Shown here in pieces: positions 33,290-41,961 of a stretch of DNA of 64,000 nt. The position numbers and the translations under genes are program-made. This DNA is from Argonema antarcticum A004/B2 (GTDB lineage Bacteria > Cyanobacteriota > Cyanobacteriia > Cyanobacteriales > Aerosakkonemataceae), in assembly GCF_023333585.1 (NCBI RefSeq), contig NZ_JAIQZN010000015.1:39252-103251 (forward strand). The letters run 5' to 3'. The notes under the pieces were generated by a model. That model worked only from the letters and a program-made list of their open reading frames with translations, was not told the origin of the DNA and did no database searches. Each line of letters begins with the position of its first letter. Within the stretch, counting starts at the first letter, position 1.

Positions 33290-35962
33290 ATGTGGCAAAT
33301 TGTAAAAAATGTATTCTCACCGAGTCAATATATGCCTCACGGTCACTGTTACCTGTGGCAAACGCCTCTAGTGTGGCTGCACGTAGTTAGTGACTTGCTG
33401 ATTGCGGTAGCTTACTTTTCGATTCCGGCGATGCTGATTTATTTTGTTTTCAAGCGGCGCGATGTTCCTTTTTTAGGAATATTTGCTTTATTTGGAGCGT
33501 TCATTATTTTCTGTGGGATGGGACACTTGCTAGAAATTTGGACGCTGTGGCATTCCGCCTATTGGCTGTCGGGGATTGAGAAAGCAATTACTGCCCTCAT
33601 TTCCTGCTATACAGCTGGACAAATGGTAACCTTGCTGCCAAAGTTTTTATCTTTAAAAACTCCCCAAGAATTAGAGGTAATTAATCACAAGTTACAGCGG
33701 GAAATCAGCGAACGCGAAAATGTAGAATTAGAGCTGCGGTGCGCCTATGAAGACTTGGAAATTAAAGTGCAAGAGCGCACCACAGAGTTGACAAAAATCA
33801 ACGCTTGCTTAGAAGCAGAAATTAGGGAAAGAATTGCTGCTGAATCTGCTTTGCGAGAACGAGAAATACGTTTGAGCAAACAACAAGCTAGCAAGCTAGA
33901 ACTAGCAAAAAGTGACCGGATCTACCAGGGAAATATCGGTGATGCGTTGAGAGAGATTACGGAAATAGCAACCCGTACCCTGAATGTCGAGTGGGTCAGC
34001 GTTTGGTTTTACAACGAAGATAAATCAGCAATGTGCTGTGGGAATCTCTACAAACTGACGGCTAACCAACACAGCGATGGTTTAGAACTGAGGGTTGATG
34101 ATTATCCTAACTATTTCAAAGCTTTGAATGCAGAACAGACGATCGCAGCAGTTGATGCCAATACCGATCCGCGCACTCAAGAGTTTAGCGAATCTTACTT
34201 GATTCCTTTGGGTATATCCTCGATGTTAGACGTTCCCATTACCCATCAAGGACGAGTTGAGGGCGTAATTTGTTTGTCACATCAGGGGACACCGAGAAAT
34301 TGGACGCTGGACGAACAAAATTTCGCTAGCTATTTGGCACAGATTGTAGCTTTAGCGATGGAATCGCGCGATCGCATTCTAGCTCAAGAAGCTTTACACA
34401 AGCAATTAAAGCGAGAGCGGTTGGTGGGGACGATGCTCGATCGCATTCGCTCTTCCCTGAATTTAGAGTCAGTTCTGCAAACATCTGTTGATGAAGTGCG
34501 GCAATTTTTGCAAACAGACCGGACAATAGTTTACCGCTTTAACCCCGACTGGAGTGGATTTGTGGTAGTTGAGTCAGTGGGTAAAGATTGGATGCCTACG
34601 CTGGAAATGGATATTCAAGACAACTGTTTTCTGGAAAAATATGTTCCCCTTTACAAAGAGGGTCGCATTGGGGCCATCTCGGATGTGGAGAATAGCAGTT
34701 TAAATCTTTGCCACATCAAGCTACTCCGTCAGTTGCAGGTTAAAGCCAACTTAGTTATTCCAATTCTACAAGCAGAAGAGGCCACCCAAAATCCCAAATG
34801 TGGGGGGACAACTAAAAACCAATGTAACCTCTGGGGTTTACTCATTGCCCATCATTGTAGCAGTAGTCGCGAGTGGCAGGAATTTGAGATCGAGTGCCTC
34901 AAAGAGTTGAACGTGCAATTGGCGATCGCACTTCAGCAATGCACCCTCTTTGAACAGGCGCAAACCGAACTAAGCGATCGCAAACAAGCAGAAGCAGCTT
35001 TGCGCCTATCTGAAGCTAGAGAACGGGAAAAAGCACGACAGCTTGAAGTCACCCTGCGTCAACTCAAAAGTACCCAAGCGCAGATCGTTCAAAGTGAAAA
35101 AATGGCATCGTTAGGGCAAATGGTCGCGGGAGTCGCTCACGAAATTAACAATCCCGTCAGCTTCATCTACGGCAACGTTACTCCAGCGATCGAATATTCC
35201 CATTACCTGTTGAATGCGATCGATCTCTATCAGCAACACTACCCCGAACCACCAGCCGCAATTAAGGAGCAGATTGAAGCAGTTGAATTTGATTTTATCA
35301 AAGAAGACTTCATCAAATTACTCGAATCAATGAAAACTGGTGCTGAGCGGATCAAACAAATTGTGCTTTCCCTGCGTAATTTTTCCCATCTTGACGAAGC
35401 TGACAGGAAACCAGCAAACCTCAACCAAGACATTGAGAGTACCCTGATGATTTTGCAACATCGCCTCAAACCCCAGCCGAGGCGCTGTGCGATCGAAGTA
35501 ATTAGAGAGTATGGAAAATTGCCCCTAGTTGAATGTTACCCCGGTCAACTAAATCAGGTCTTTATGAATCTCCTAAGCAATGCCATTGATGCTTTAGAAG
35601 AAAGGCTGCAAAGAGATCCTAACTTTACACCGCAGATTCGCATCTGTACTGAAGTTAAAAATAATCTGGATAAATCTCATATAAAATCTGCAATTGTTCG
35701 TATTGCTGACAATGGTGCGGGTATTTCAGAAGAAGTTAAACAACGTATTTTCGATCCTTTTTTTACTACTAAACCTGTAGGCAAAGGCACGGGATTAGGG
35801 CTATCTATCAGCCATCAAATTATTGTTGAAAAACATCAAGGCCGACTGGAATGCTACTCGCAGTTAGGACAGGGAACGGAATTTCTCATAGAGTTGAATT
35901 TTTGTGTCTATAACACCGATATTGTTGTAAAGACGTTTCATAAAACGTCTCTACAACAATGA
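33290..35962 (+). CDS. Ethylene-receptor-like / DXCF cyanobacteriochrome hybrid histidine kinase (Etr1/UirS-like)
   Basis: 890 residues. Residues 15-110 match the membrane ethylene-binding domain: PHGHCYLWQ, Asp35, Tyr42, and CGMGH placing Cys75 and His79 where ETR1-type receptors bind copper. A coiled coil (140-200), one GAF (about 210-360) and a second GAF (about 380-555) follow. The second GAF carries DNCF (Cys446, the DXCF second cysteine) and the canonical chromophore pair Cys474-His475 in [16 protein letters not shown], so it should bind a bilin. The kinase core has GVAHEINNP (His617), [16 protein letters not shown] and [10 protein letters not shown]. There is no receiver domain. Predicted dual ethylene and blue/violet-type light sensor, like Slr1212. 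The last residues are encoded by a palindromic repeat. The partner response regulator is not in this window. Confidence 0.92.
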   Translation: MWQIVKNVFSPSQYMPHGHCYLWQTPLVWLHVVSDLLIAVAYFSIPAMLIYFVFKRRDVPFLGIFALFGAFIIFCGMGHLLEIWTLWHSAYWLSGIEKAITALISCYTAGQMVTLLPKFLSLKTPQELEVINHKLQREISERENVELELRCAYEDLEIKVQERTTELTKINACLEAEIRERIAAESALREREIRLSKQQASKLELAKSDRIYQGNIGDALREITEIATRTLNVEWVSVWFYNEDKSAMCCGNLYKLTANQHSDGLELRVDDYPNYFKALNAEQTIAAVDANTDPRTQEFSESYLIPLGISSMLDVPITHQGRVEGVICLSHQGTPRNWTLDEQNFASYLAQIVALAMESRDRILAQEALHKQLKRERLVGTMLDRIRSSLNLESVLQTSVDEVRQFLQTDRTIVYRFNPDWSGFVVVESVGKDWMPTLEMDIQDNCFLEKYVPLYKEGRIGAISDVENSSLNLCHIKLLRQLQVKANLVIPILQAEEATQNPKCGGTTKNQCNLWGLLIAHHCSSSREWQEFEIECLKELNVQLAIALQQCTLFEQAQTELSDRKQAEAALRLSEAREREKARQLEVTLRQLKSTQAQIVQSEKMASLGQMVAGVAHEINNPVSFIYGNVTPAIEYSHYLLNAIDLYQQHYPEPPAAIKEQIEAVEFDFIKEDFIKLLESMKTGAERIKQIVLSLRNFSHLDEADRKPANLNQDIESTLMILQHRLKPQPRRCAIEVIREYGKLPLVECYPGQLNQVFMNLLSNAIDALEERLQRDPNFTPQIRICTEVKNNLDKSHIKSAIVRIADNGAGISEEVKQRIFDPFFTTKPVGKGTGLGLSISHQIIVEKHQGRLECYSQLGQGTEFLIELNFCVYNTDIVVKTFHKTSLQQ
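35922..35962. terminator. Palindrome at the 3' end of the receptor kinase gene
   Basis: TTGTTGTAAAGACGTTT pairs with AAACGTCTCTACAACAA across CATA. It lies inside the coding sequence and encodes the terminal [12 protein letters not shown], so a dispersed hairpin repeat has been absorbed as the C-terminus and probably doubles as a terminator. Confidence 0.6.
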
Positions 35963-36004
35963 AAAAAAGGGGGTAATCGAAGCGTATTTTGAGCAATTAG
36001 GCAA

Positions 36005-36190
36005 TTACTGACCAAACTCAGATCTTGCCTGTTCAACAATCTCAACGGTCACGACTTCTTGTTCTGCCTCACGGGTCAATTGCTCAATTCGCTGTCGAGC
36101 TTGAGCGCGGGCAAAAAAAGGAATATTTTTCAGCTTCGCCTTAGCTTCAGGCGTCCATTCCAAAGTACCTGTAAAGTCAGAATTTCGCAT
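36005..36190 (-). CDS. PCP_red-domain miniprotein
   Basis: 61 residues: [19 protein letters not shown], then [12 protein letters not shown] and [14 protein letters not shown]. This is the pattern of the PCP_red domain, which forms the C-terminus of the light-independent protochlorophyllide reductase B subunit and also exists as stand-alone small proteins in cyanobacteria. With W-x-x-EA, IP-F-R and the terminal ExVxxA it looks intact. It has no membrane segment and no partner gene nearby. A role in chlorophyll metabolism or complex assembly is plausible by domain name only. It is transcribed towards the 3' end of the receptor kinase gene. Confidence 0.8.
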   Translation of the reverse strand: MRNSDFTGTLEWTPEAKAKLKNIPFFARAQARQRIEQLTREAEQEVVTVEIVEQARSEFGQ

Positions 36191-36317
36191 AGCACATTAG
36201 CATTCAGCAATTAGTGGGTCTTGGGCACTGGGGTAAAAAAAGTTTCGGTATGTGACCGCGAACAGTTTATATATTACAGCGGGGCCGATCGCGGAAAACG
36301 GTATGTTGACATAAGTA

Positions 36318-36413
36318 TAGCTAGGGACTAGGGGCTAGAGACTAGGGACTAGGGAAGAGGGAAGAGGTAAGAGGGAAGAGGGAAGAGATAAGAGGTAAGA
36401 GGGTTACGGAGTA
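36318..36413. repeat. Heptamer-like low-complexity run
   Basis: Consecutive CTAGGGA/CTAGGGG units pass into a purine-rich GAAGAGG/TAAGAGG run. The same type of run lies at 32521-32570. It is non-coding and lies between the PCP_red gene and the family-5 element. Confidence 0.75.
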
Positions 36414-36454
36414 AGGGATGGAAGGAGCAGAGGTAAAGGATGGGAGAACCAGAG

Positions 36455-36590
36455 GTATAGCCACCGTCACATCGGTTAGGACAGTATTAAACGCTCAAAG
36501 CAAGGCTGGGACTGTGTTTTTACTCAGCACTCAGCACTCAGCACTTTGCTATAAGAGTTGGAGTTGTCCTAACACGGGCGATTGCTATAC
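36455..36590. mobile_element. MITE-like element family 5, copy a
   Basis: A core of about 100 bp (36455-36554): GTATAGC at one end, GGACAGTATTAAACGCTC, AAAGCAAGGC, then CTCAGCACT repeats and TTTGCTAT. The reverse complement recurs at 54841-54940. A further GTTGGAGTTG...GATTGCTATAC module follows to 36590 and resembles 32608-32650. Confidence 0.75.
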
Positions 36591-36620
36591 AAAAAAAACT
36601 CCTGCCTTTAAGCAGGAGCC
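36591..36620 (-). terminator. Rho-independent terminator of psbD-psbC
   Basis: On the minus strand: a GCTCCTGC stem, TTAAAG loop, GCAGGAGT stem, then eight T residues. It lies 45 bp past the psbC stop. This is a classic, strong intrinsic terminator. Confidence 0.9.
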
Positions 36621-36664
36621 ATATCACTATGAAAGAAGAGAGAAATAGAAACTAAACTGGCAGT

Positions 36665-38050
36665 TTAGTCGAGATCCTTCATGAACAGCACTGGCTCAGT
36701 TTCGCGGTCAATACCTTTTTCAAAGCCAGCAGCAGCCGCACGAGCGCGACCCGCGTGCCAAAGGTGACCAACGAGGAAGAAGAAGCCTAGCACCAAGTGA
36801 GAGGTTGATAACCAAGCACGTGGATTAATGTAGTTAAAGCCATTAGTTTCCGTGATCAGACCACCCACAGAGTTGAGCGAACCGTTGGGAGCGTGCGTCA
36901 TGTACTCAGCCGCACGACGGACTTGCCAAGGTTGAACATCATACTTGATCTTGTCGAGGTCGAGGCCATTGGGACCGCGCAGGGGTTCGAGCCAGGGGCC
37001 ACGGAAATCCCAGAAGCGCATTGTTTCGCCACCGAAGATGATTTCGCCAGTGGGAGAGCGCATCAGGTATTTACCCAGACCTGTGGGGCCTTGTGCAGAA
37101 CCGACGTTAGCACCCAAGCGTTGGTCGCGCACCAGGAAGGTGAAAGCTTGAGCTTGGGAAGATTCAGCGTTGGTAGGGCCGTAGAATTCGCTGGGATAAA
37201 CGGTGTTGTTAAACCAGACATAGCAAGAGGCAATAAAGCCCATTAGGGACAGAGCGCCCAAGCTGTAGGAGAGATAAGCTTCTCCAGACCAGATGAAGGC
37301 GCGACGAGCCCAACCGAATGGCTTGGTGAGGATGTGCCAAATACCACCAGCAATACAAGTGAGGCCAATCCAGATGTGACCGCCGACAACATCTTCCAAG
37401 TTGTTGACGCTGACAATCCAGCCCTCTCCACCGAAAGGAGACCTAGTGAGATAACCGAAGATGACAGAGGGGTTCAGTGTTGGGTTAGTGATGACACGAA
37501 CATCACCACCACCAGGTGCCCAAGTGTCGTACAGTCCACCGAAGAAGACTGCCTTCGCCACCAGCAGCAAGGCTCCGCATCCCAACATAATCAGGTGGAA
37601 GCCCAGAATGGTGGTCATTTTGTTCTTGTCTTTCCAGTCGTACCCAAAGAAGGAGGAGTACTCTTCGAGGGTATCTGGGCCGCGAACGGCATGATAGATG
37701 CCGCCGAGACCGAGAACAGCAGAGGAAATCAGGTGCAGAACGCCGACAACGAAGTAGGGATAAGTGTCGATGATTTCACCGCCTGGGCCAACACCCCAGC
37801 CTAGTGAGGCCAGGTGAGGGATCAGAATCGCGCCCTGTTCATATATGGGCTTGTCTGGGGTAAAGTGAGCGACTTCAAACAAAGTCATCGCTCCGGCCCA
37901 GAATACGATCAGACCGGCGTGGGCAACGTGCGCGCCCAGGAGTTTACCGGAGAGGTTGATGAGACGGGCATTTCCAGCCCACCAGGCAAATCCAGAAGAT
38001 TCTTGGTCGCGATTACCTGCAACCATAGAACTATTAGAGAGCGTTACCAC
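36665..38050 (-). CDS. psbC: Photosystem II CP43 chlorophyll apoprotein
   Basis: 461 residues. The inner antenna protein CP43 of photosystem II binds chlorophyll in six membrane helices and contributes ligands to the Mn4CaO5 cluster. The lumenal loop contains [14 protein letters not shown], where the Glu and Arg of E-T-M-R are the known cluster contacts (CP43-Glu354 and Arg357). The GTG start at 38050 gives [20 protein letters not shown]; a GAGGAGG lies nine bases upstream inside psbD. The ATG at 38128 is rejected because its 26-residue extension is out-of-frame psbD sequence. It overlaps psbD by 17 bp, the classical psbDC arrangement, and is followed by a strong terminator. Confidence 0.98.
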   Translation of the reverse strand: MVTLSNSSMVAGNRDQESSGFAWWAGNARLINLSGKLLGAHVAHAGLIVFWAGAMTLFEVAHFTPDKPIYEQGAILIPHLASLGWGVGPGGEIIDTYPYFVVGVLHLISSAVLGLGGIYHAVRGPDTLEEYSSFFGYDWKDKNKMTTILGFHLIMLGCGALLLVAKAVFFGGLYDTWAPGGGDVRVITNPTLNPSVIFGYLTRSPFGGEGWIVSVNNLEDVVGGHIWIGLTCIAGGIWHILTKPFGWARRAFIWSGEAYLSYSLGALSLMGFIASCYVWFNNTVYPSEFYGPTNAESSQAQAFTFLVRDQRLGANVGSAQGPTGLGKYLMRSPTGEIIFGGETMRFWDFRGPWLEPLRGPNGLDLDKIKYDVQPWQVRRAAEYMTHAPNGSLNSVGGLITETNGFNYINPRAWLSTSHLVLGFFFLVGHLWHAGRARAAAAGFEKGIDRETEPVLFMKDLD

Positions 38051-39092
38051 GCGGTAGAACCTCCTCAGGGAATACAAATTTTTCGTGAGGCTGATCTTGA
38101 GGTGACATCCAAGCACGGATGCCCTCATTCAGCAAAATGTTCTTGGTGTAAAAGGTTTCAAATTCGGGGTCTTCAGCCGCTCTTAACTCTTGGGATACGA
38201 AGTCGTAAGCCCGCAGGTTGAGTGCTAAACCGACAATGCCAATGGAACTCATCCACAAGCCGGTGACTGGTACAAACAGCATGAAGAAGTGCAACCAGCG
38301 CTTGTTGGAGAAGGCAATTCCGAAGATTTGCGACCAGAAGCGGTTGGCGGTCACCATACTGTAGGTTTCTTCTGCTTGGGTGGGGTTGAAGGCGCGGAAG
38401 GTATTGGCTCCTTCGCCGTCTTCAAAGAGGGTGTTCTCAACTGTAGCACCGTGGATGGCGCAAAGTAAGGCTCCGCCCAGTACGCCCGCTACGCCCATCA
38501 TGTGGAAGGGGTTGAGGGTCCAGTTGTGGAATCCTTGCAGGAAGAGGATGAAGCGGAAGATTCCCGCTACTCCGAAGCTGGGGCCGAAGAACCAGCTCGA
38601 TTGTCCCAAGGGGTACATCAGGAAGACGGAAACGAAGACGGAGATGGGTGCGGAAAATGCGATCGCGTTGTAGGGACGAATGCCTACTAGGCGAGCGATT
38701 TCAAATTGGCGCAGCATGAAGCCGATCAGGGCGAAGGCTCCGTGCAGGGCGACAAATGCCCACAAGCCGCCGATTTGGCACCAACGGGTGAAGTTCCATC
38801 CTGCTTCAGGTCCCCACAGGAACAGGAGGGAGTGTCCCATGCTGTCTGCTGGTGAGGATACGGCGGCGGTGAGGAAGTTGCAGCCTTCTAGGTATGATGA
38901 GGCTAGTCCGTGGGTGTACCAGGAGGTGACGAAGGTGGTGCCGGTCAGCCATCCGCCTAGCGCTAGGTAGGCGCAGGGGAATAGGAGGATGCCGGACCAG
39001 CCGACGAATACGAAGCGATCGCGCTTTAGCCAGTCGTCGAGGACGTCAAACCATCCTCTTGAGGCTCCAGCACGTCCGACAGCAATAGTCAT
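38034..39092 (-). CDS. psbD: Photosystem II D2 reaction-centre protein
   Basis: 352 residues, the usual D2 length, starting [20 protein letters not shown]. The D2 half of the reaction-centre heterodimer carries the pheophytin, QA and tyrosine-D sites. Five helices are present, with the family-typical [29 protein letters not shown] and [20 protein letters not shown]. Translation probably starts from AGAGGG nine bases upstream of the ATG. It is co-transcribed with psbC, and divergent from ycf4 across a 235-bp AT-rich region that must hold its promoter. Confidence 0.99.
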   Translation of the reverse strand: MTIAVGRAGASRGWFDVLDDWLKRDRFVFVGWSGILLFPCAYLALGGWLTGTTFVTSWYTHGLASSYLEGCNFLTAAVSSPADSMGHSLLFLWGPEAGWNFTRWCQIGGLWAFVALHGAFALIGFMLRQFEIARLVGIRPYNAIAFSAPISVFVSVFLMYPLGQSSWFFGPSFGVAGIFRFILFLQGFHNWTLNPFHMMGVAGVLGGALLCAIHGATVENTLFEDGEGANTFRAFNPTQAEETYSMVTANRFWSQIFGIAFSNKRWLHFFMLFVPVTGLWMSSIGIVGLALNLRAYDFVSQELRAAEDPEFETFYTKNILLNEGIRAWMSPQDQPHEKFVFPEEVLPRGNAL

Positions 39093-39152
39093 TTATGCAA
39101 ACCCTCTTGCTTTATTAAATCTGGGAGGTTTCTAAGTAAGTTAACATAACTA

Positions 39153-39181
39153 TATATTAATTTGTAGCCAAAATTAGTAAA
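39153..39181 (-). promoter_or_regulatory. Candidate sigma70-type promoter for psbD
   Basis: On the minus strand TTTACT (39176-39181) and AATATA (39153-39158) are separated by 17 bp, about 60 bp upstream of the psbD ATG. The match is loose; other AT-rich hexamers nearby are almost as good. Confidence 0.3.
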
Positions 39182-39327
39182 CCCTCTAGATTCTATTAAT
39201 AGACAATAGGTTATGGGGCAATAATGGCAAGAAGCAGGTGAGCAGAGGAGATAGGCATAATTACCTCTAGCCAATGACCAATTACCAATCCTTAAGTTAA
39301 TTAGAAGGAAGTGAGAATATTATCTCT

Positions 39328-39894
39328 ATGACGACACAAACAATCTCCACAAGCGATCGCGTACTCCGCCAGCAGATTTTAGGATCTCGTCGTTTCAGTA
39401 ATTACTGGTGGGCAACGATCGTCTCCATAGGAGGCATCGGCTTTTTATTGGCGGGTATTTCCAGTTACCTGCATAAAAATCTGTTGCCTTTTAGTGATGC
39501 CACTGGGCTGATATTCGTCCCCCAAGGGCTGGCAATGGCCTTTTATGGGACAGCTGGGACGCTTTTGGCACTTTATCTCTGGTTGTCCATCTTTTTGGAT
39601 TTTGGGGGCGGTTACAACGAATTTAATCAAGAAACAGGCTTCGTTAAGATTTTCCGGTGGGGGTTTCCCGGCAAAAATCGCCGGATTGAGATTAGCAGCC
39701 GCACTGAGGATGTACAGGCGATCCGCGTTGAGATCAGGGAAGGTCTCAATCCCCGCCGCGCTCTATATCTGCGAATTAAAGGTCGCAGAGATATTCCCCT
39801 GACGCGAGTCGGAGAACCAATGTCTTTGTCTGAACTGGAAAATCAGGCGGCTCAGCTAGCCCGGTTCTTGGGAGTGCCTCTAGAAGGTTTATGA
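39328..39894 (+). CDS. ycf4: Photosystem I assembly protein Ycf4
   Basis: 188 residues. Two hydrophobic segments (WWATIVSIGGIGFLLAGISS and AMAFYGTAGTLLALYLWLSI) are followed by a soluble domain with GGGYNEFNQETGFVKIFRWG, FPGKNRRIE and the C-terminal ELENQAAQLARFLGVPLEGL. These are characteristic of Ycf4, a thylakoid scaffold for assembling photosystem I. GGAAGTGAG precedes the ATG. Placed divergently from psbD, with a lipoprotein cyclophilin gene 40 bp downstream. Confidence 0.97.
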   Translation: MTTQTISTSDRVLRQQILGSRRFSNYWWATIVSIGGIGFLLAGISSYLHKNLLPFSDATGLIFVPQGLAMAFYGTAGTLLALYLWLSIFLDFGGGYNEFNQETGFVKIFRWGFPGKNRRIEISSRTEDVQAIRVEIREGLNPRRALYLRIKGRRDIPLTRVGEPMSLSELENQAAQLARFLGVPLEGL

Positions 39895-39934
39895 TCGGCT
39901 GCGTTGACCTTTTTTATGTTGGCTCTCACTGGAA

Positions 39935-40669
39935 ATGCAAATGAAGCTCGGACACTTGTTGGTGTCAATTATCATCGTGGGTGCATTGCTGCTGGGGGGA
40001 TGCACACCGCCACAAGATGCTTCGCAAGCATCGCAAAATCCTTCAGGAACTGAAACTTCTGCTCCTATTACTCAAGCAAGCAATCCTCAAATGGCTAACT
40101 TACCTCGTTTGGAAGGAAAGGCTACTGTCGTCATGGTGGTGAAAGGTTCACCCATTACGATCGAAGTCGATGGAACGAATGCTCCCATCACCGCCGGTAA
40201 TTTCGTGGATCTCGTCGGGCGTGGCGTCTACGATGGTTTGGTGTTTCACCGGGTAGTCCGGGAACCGCAACCGTTTGTAGCTCAAGGTGGCGACCCGCAA
40301 GGTAAAGACCCTAACTTCCGGGGTCAGCTGGGAACTGGCGGTTTTGTCGAGCCAGCAACAGGTCAAGAGCGCCGCATTCCGCTGGAAATTAAGCCCAAAG
40401 GGGCAGAAAGTCCGGTTTACAGCAAGACTATTACTCAGCCGCCACTTTTGCAGCATAAGCGCGGTGCTGTGGCGATGGCGAGATCCCAGTCTCCAGATTC
40501 TGCTTCTTCGCAGTTCTACTTTGCTTTGGCGGATCTCGCTTTTTTGGATGGTAGCTATGCTGTGTTTGGGTACGTGACCCAAGGTATGGATGTGGTCGAT
40601 AAGATTCAGCAGGGCGATCGCATAGAATCGGCTAAGGTAACTGAAGGCGCTGAAAATCTGAAGAAATAG
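39935..40669 (+). CDS. Lipoprotein cyclophilin-type peptidyl-prolyl isomerase
   Basis: 244 residues. The signal peptide ends in the lipobox ALLLGGC (Cys23 counting from the first ATG), so it is membrane-tethered on the periplasmic or lumenal side. The cyclophilin domain shows [60 protein letters not shown] and the end [19 protein letters not shown]. It should catalyse cis-trans prolyl isomerisation. Position just after ycf4 suggests a possible role in photosystem assembly, but that is only context. Two ATG codons at the start (residues 1 and 3) are equally possible. Confidence 0.93.
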   Translation: MQMKLGHLLVSIIIVGALLLGGCTPPQDASQASQNPSGTETSAPITQASNPQMANLPRLEGKATVVMVVKGSPITIEVDGTNAPITAGNFVDLVGRGVYDGLVFHRVVREPQPFVAQGGDPQGKDPNFRGQLGTGGFVEPATGQERRIPLEIKPKGAESPVYSKTITQPPLLQHKRGAVAMARSQSPDSASSQFYFALADLAFLDGSYAVFGYVTQGMDVVDKIQQGDRIESAKVTEGAENLKK

Positions 40670-40732
40670 TCATTAGTTATTAGTCATTAGTCATTGGTTG
40701 GTTTAATAACGAATGACTAATGACCGATCGAC

Positions 40733-41881
40733 GTGAAGATTTTTGTTACTGGCATTGGTTTAATTTCATCTTTGGGTACACTGGAAACTAGCTGGCAACA
40801 TCTAATTGCCAGTCGTTCTGGTATTCTGCTGCATCAACCTTTTCCTGAATTAAAACCACTTCCTTTGGCGCTGATTGGAAATAAGCCAGCCGAGTTAGTA
40901 ACGCTAACTCGGCTGGTTGTTGTTTCGGCTTTGGAAGATGCAGGTTTAGAAGTACCTTTGCTAGATTGTGGGGTGGTTATAGGATCTAGTCGCTCTCAGC
41001 AGGCTTTGTGGGAGAAGTTGGCGCGGTTTACCCCACCCCCTAACCCCCTCCCCGTCAACGGGGAGGGGGGAATAGAGGGTTGGTTGGGGATGTTGCCACA
41101 TATAGGCGCGATCGCAGCTGCTCGTCAAATTGGTGCAACTGGGCCGGTGTTGGCACCGATGGCGGCTTGTGCTAGTGGGATTTGGGCTCTAGCGCAAGGT
41201 TTTGAGTTAATCCAAACTGGTCAATGTGAGATGGTTATTGCTGGTGCGGTGGAAGCACCGATTACACCGCTGACTTTGGCGGGGTTTAAGCAGATGGGTG
41301 CTTTGGCGCGAACTGGGGCTTATCCATTCGATCGATATCGGGAAGGTTTGGTGTTGGGAGAAGGTGCGGCGGTGTTGGTGCTGGAGTCGGCCCAGTCAGC
41401 TAGGCGTCGAGGGGCTAGGGTTTATGGAGAAGTTTTAGGTTTTGGATTGACAAATGATGCACATTATGCTAACTCACCGGAATTGGGAGGGAAGAGTGCG
41501 ATCGCATCTATCAAACAATGTTTAGAACGCAGCCATCTTTCTACCAGTGATATTGATTACATTCAAGCTCATGGTACGGCGACTCGGCTAAATGACCAAA
41601 ATGAGGCGCAGGTAATTCAGTATTTGTTTCCCCAAAGTGTTCCAGTTAGTTCCACCAAAGGAGCGACAGGTCATACGCTGGGAGCATCGGGAGCGTTGGG
41701 AGCGGCTTTCTGTCTAATGGCATTGAAGTATCAGATTTTACCGCCTTGTCTTGGCTTAAAAGAATCAGAATTTGAGTTGGATTTGGTGACGGAAGCGCGT
41801 CGGGGTGAAATTCGCAATGTACTTTGTTTGAGTTTTGGATTTGGGGGTCAGAATGCAGTGTTAGCTTTGGGGAAGATGTGA
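40733..41881 (+). CDS. Beta-ketoacyl-ACP synthase (KAS I/II type)
   Basis: 382 residues from a GTG start. The thiolase-fold condensing enzyme has the full catalytic triad: Cys146 in PMAACASGIW, His280 in QAHGTATRLND and His314 in GATGHTLGASGA. It extends acyl chains from malonyl-ACP. Because FabF is usually about 410-420 residues, this shorter form is a divergent paralogue rather than clearly FabF itself. Residues about 100-113 (PPPNPLPVNGEGG) come from an in-frame palindromic repeat (41031-41072) inside the gene; the loop is near the front of the fold and could be tolerated. It is preceded by an ATTAGTC-type repeat that replaces an obvious Shine-Dalgarno sequence. Confidence 0.88.
   Translation: MKIFVTGIGLISSLGTLETSWQHLIASRSGILLHQPFPELKPLPLALIGNKPAELVTLTRLVVVSALEDAGLEVPLLDCGVVIGSSRSQQALWEKLARFTPPPNPLPVNGEGGIEGWLGMLPHIGAIAAARQIGATGPVLAPMAACASGIWALAQGFELIQTGQCEMVIAGAVEAPITPLTLAGFKQMGALARTGAYPFDRYREGLVLGEGAAVLVLESAQSARRRGARVYGEVLGFGLTNDAHYANSPELGGKSAIASIKQCLERSHLSTSDIDYIQAHGTATRLNDQNEAQVIQYLFPQSVPVSSTKGATGHTLGASGALGAAFCLMALKYQILPPCLGLKESEFELDLVTEARRGEIRNVLCLSFGFGGQNAVLALGKM
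41031..41072. repeat. Palindromic repeat inserted in a ketoacyl-synthase gene
   Basis: CCCCCTCCCCGTCAACGGGG followed by AGGGGGG is the CCCTCCCCGTTAACGGGGAGG-type hairpin common in cyanobacterial intergenic DNA. Here it is in frame and encodes PPPNPLPVNGEGG. Confidence 0.85.
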
Positions 41882-41961
41882 CAGGCGAGACGCCCTTAGT
41901 TGTGATCTTTCAAAATACCCCACTACCTCCGCCAACCGTCACTAACCATAAAACATAAACC

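Noticed and set aside
36970..36995. tRNA T-loop-like GGGTTCGAG string
   Set aside because: It is inside psbC coding sequence and no cloverleaf can be drawn around it.
38051..38128. Longer psbC start at an ATG
   Set aside because: The 26 extra residues are out-of-frame psbD sequence; the GTG at 38050 with GAGGAGG upstream is the conserved start.
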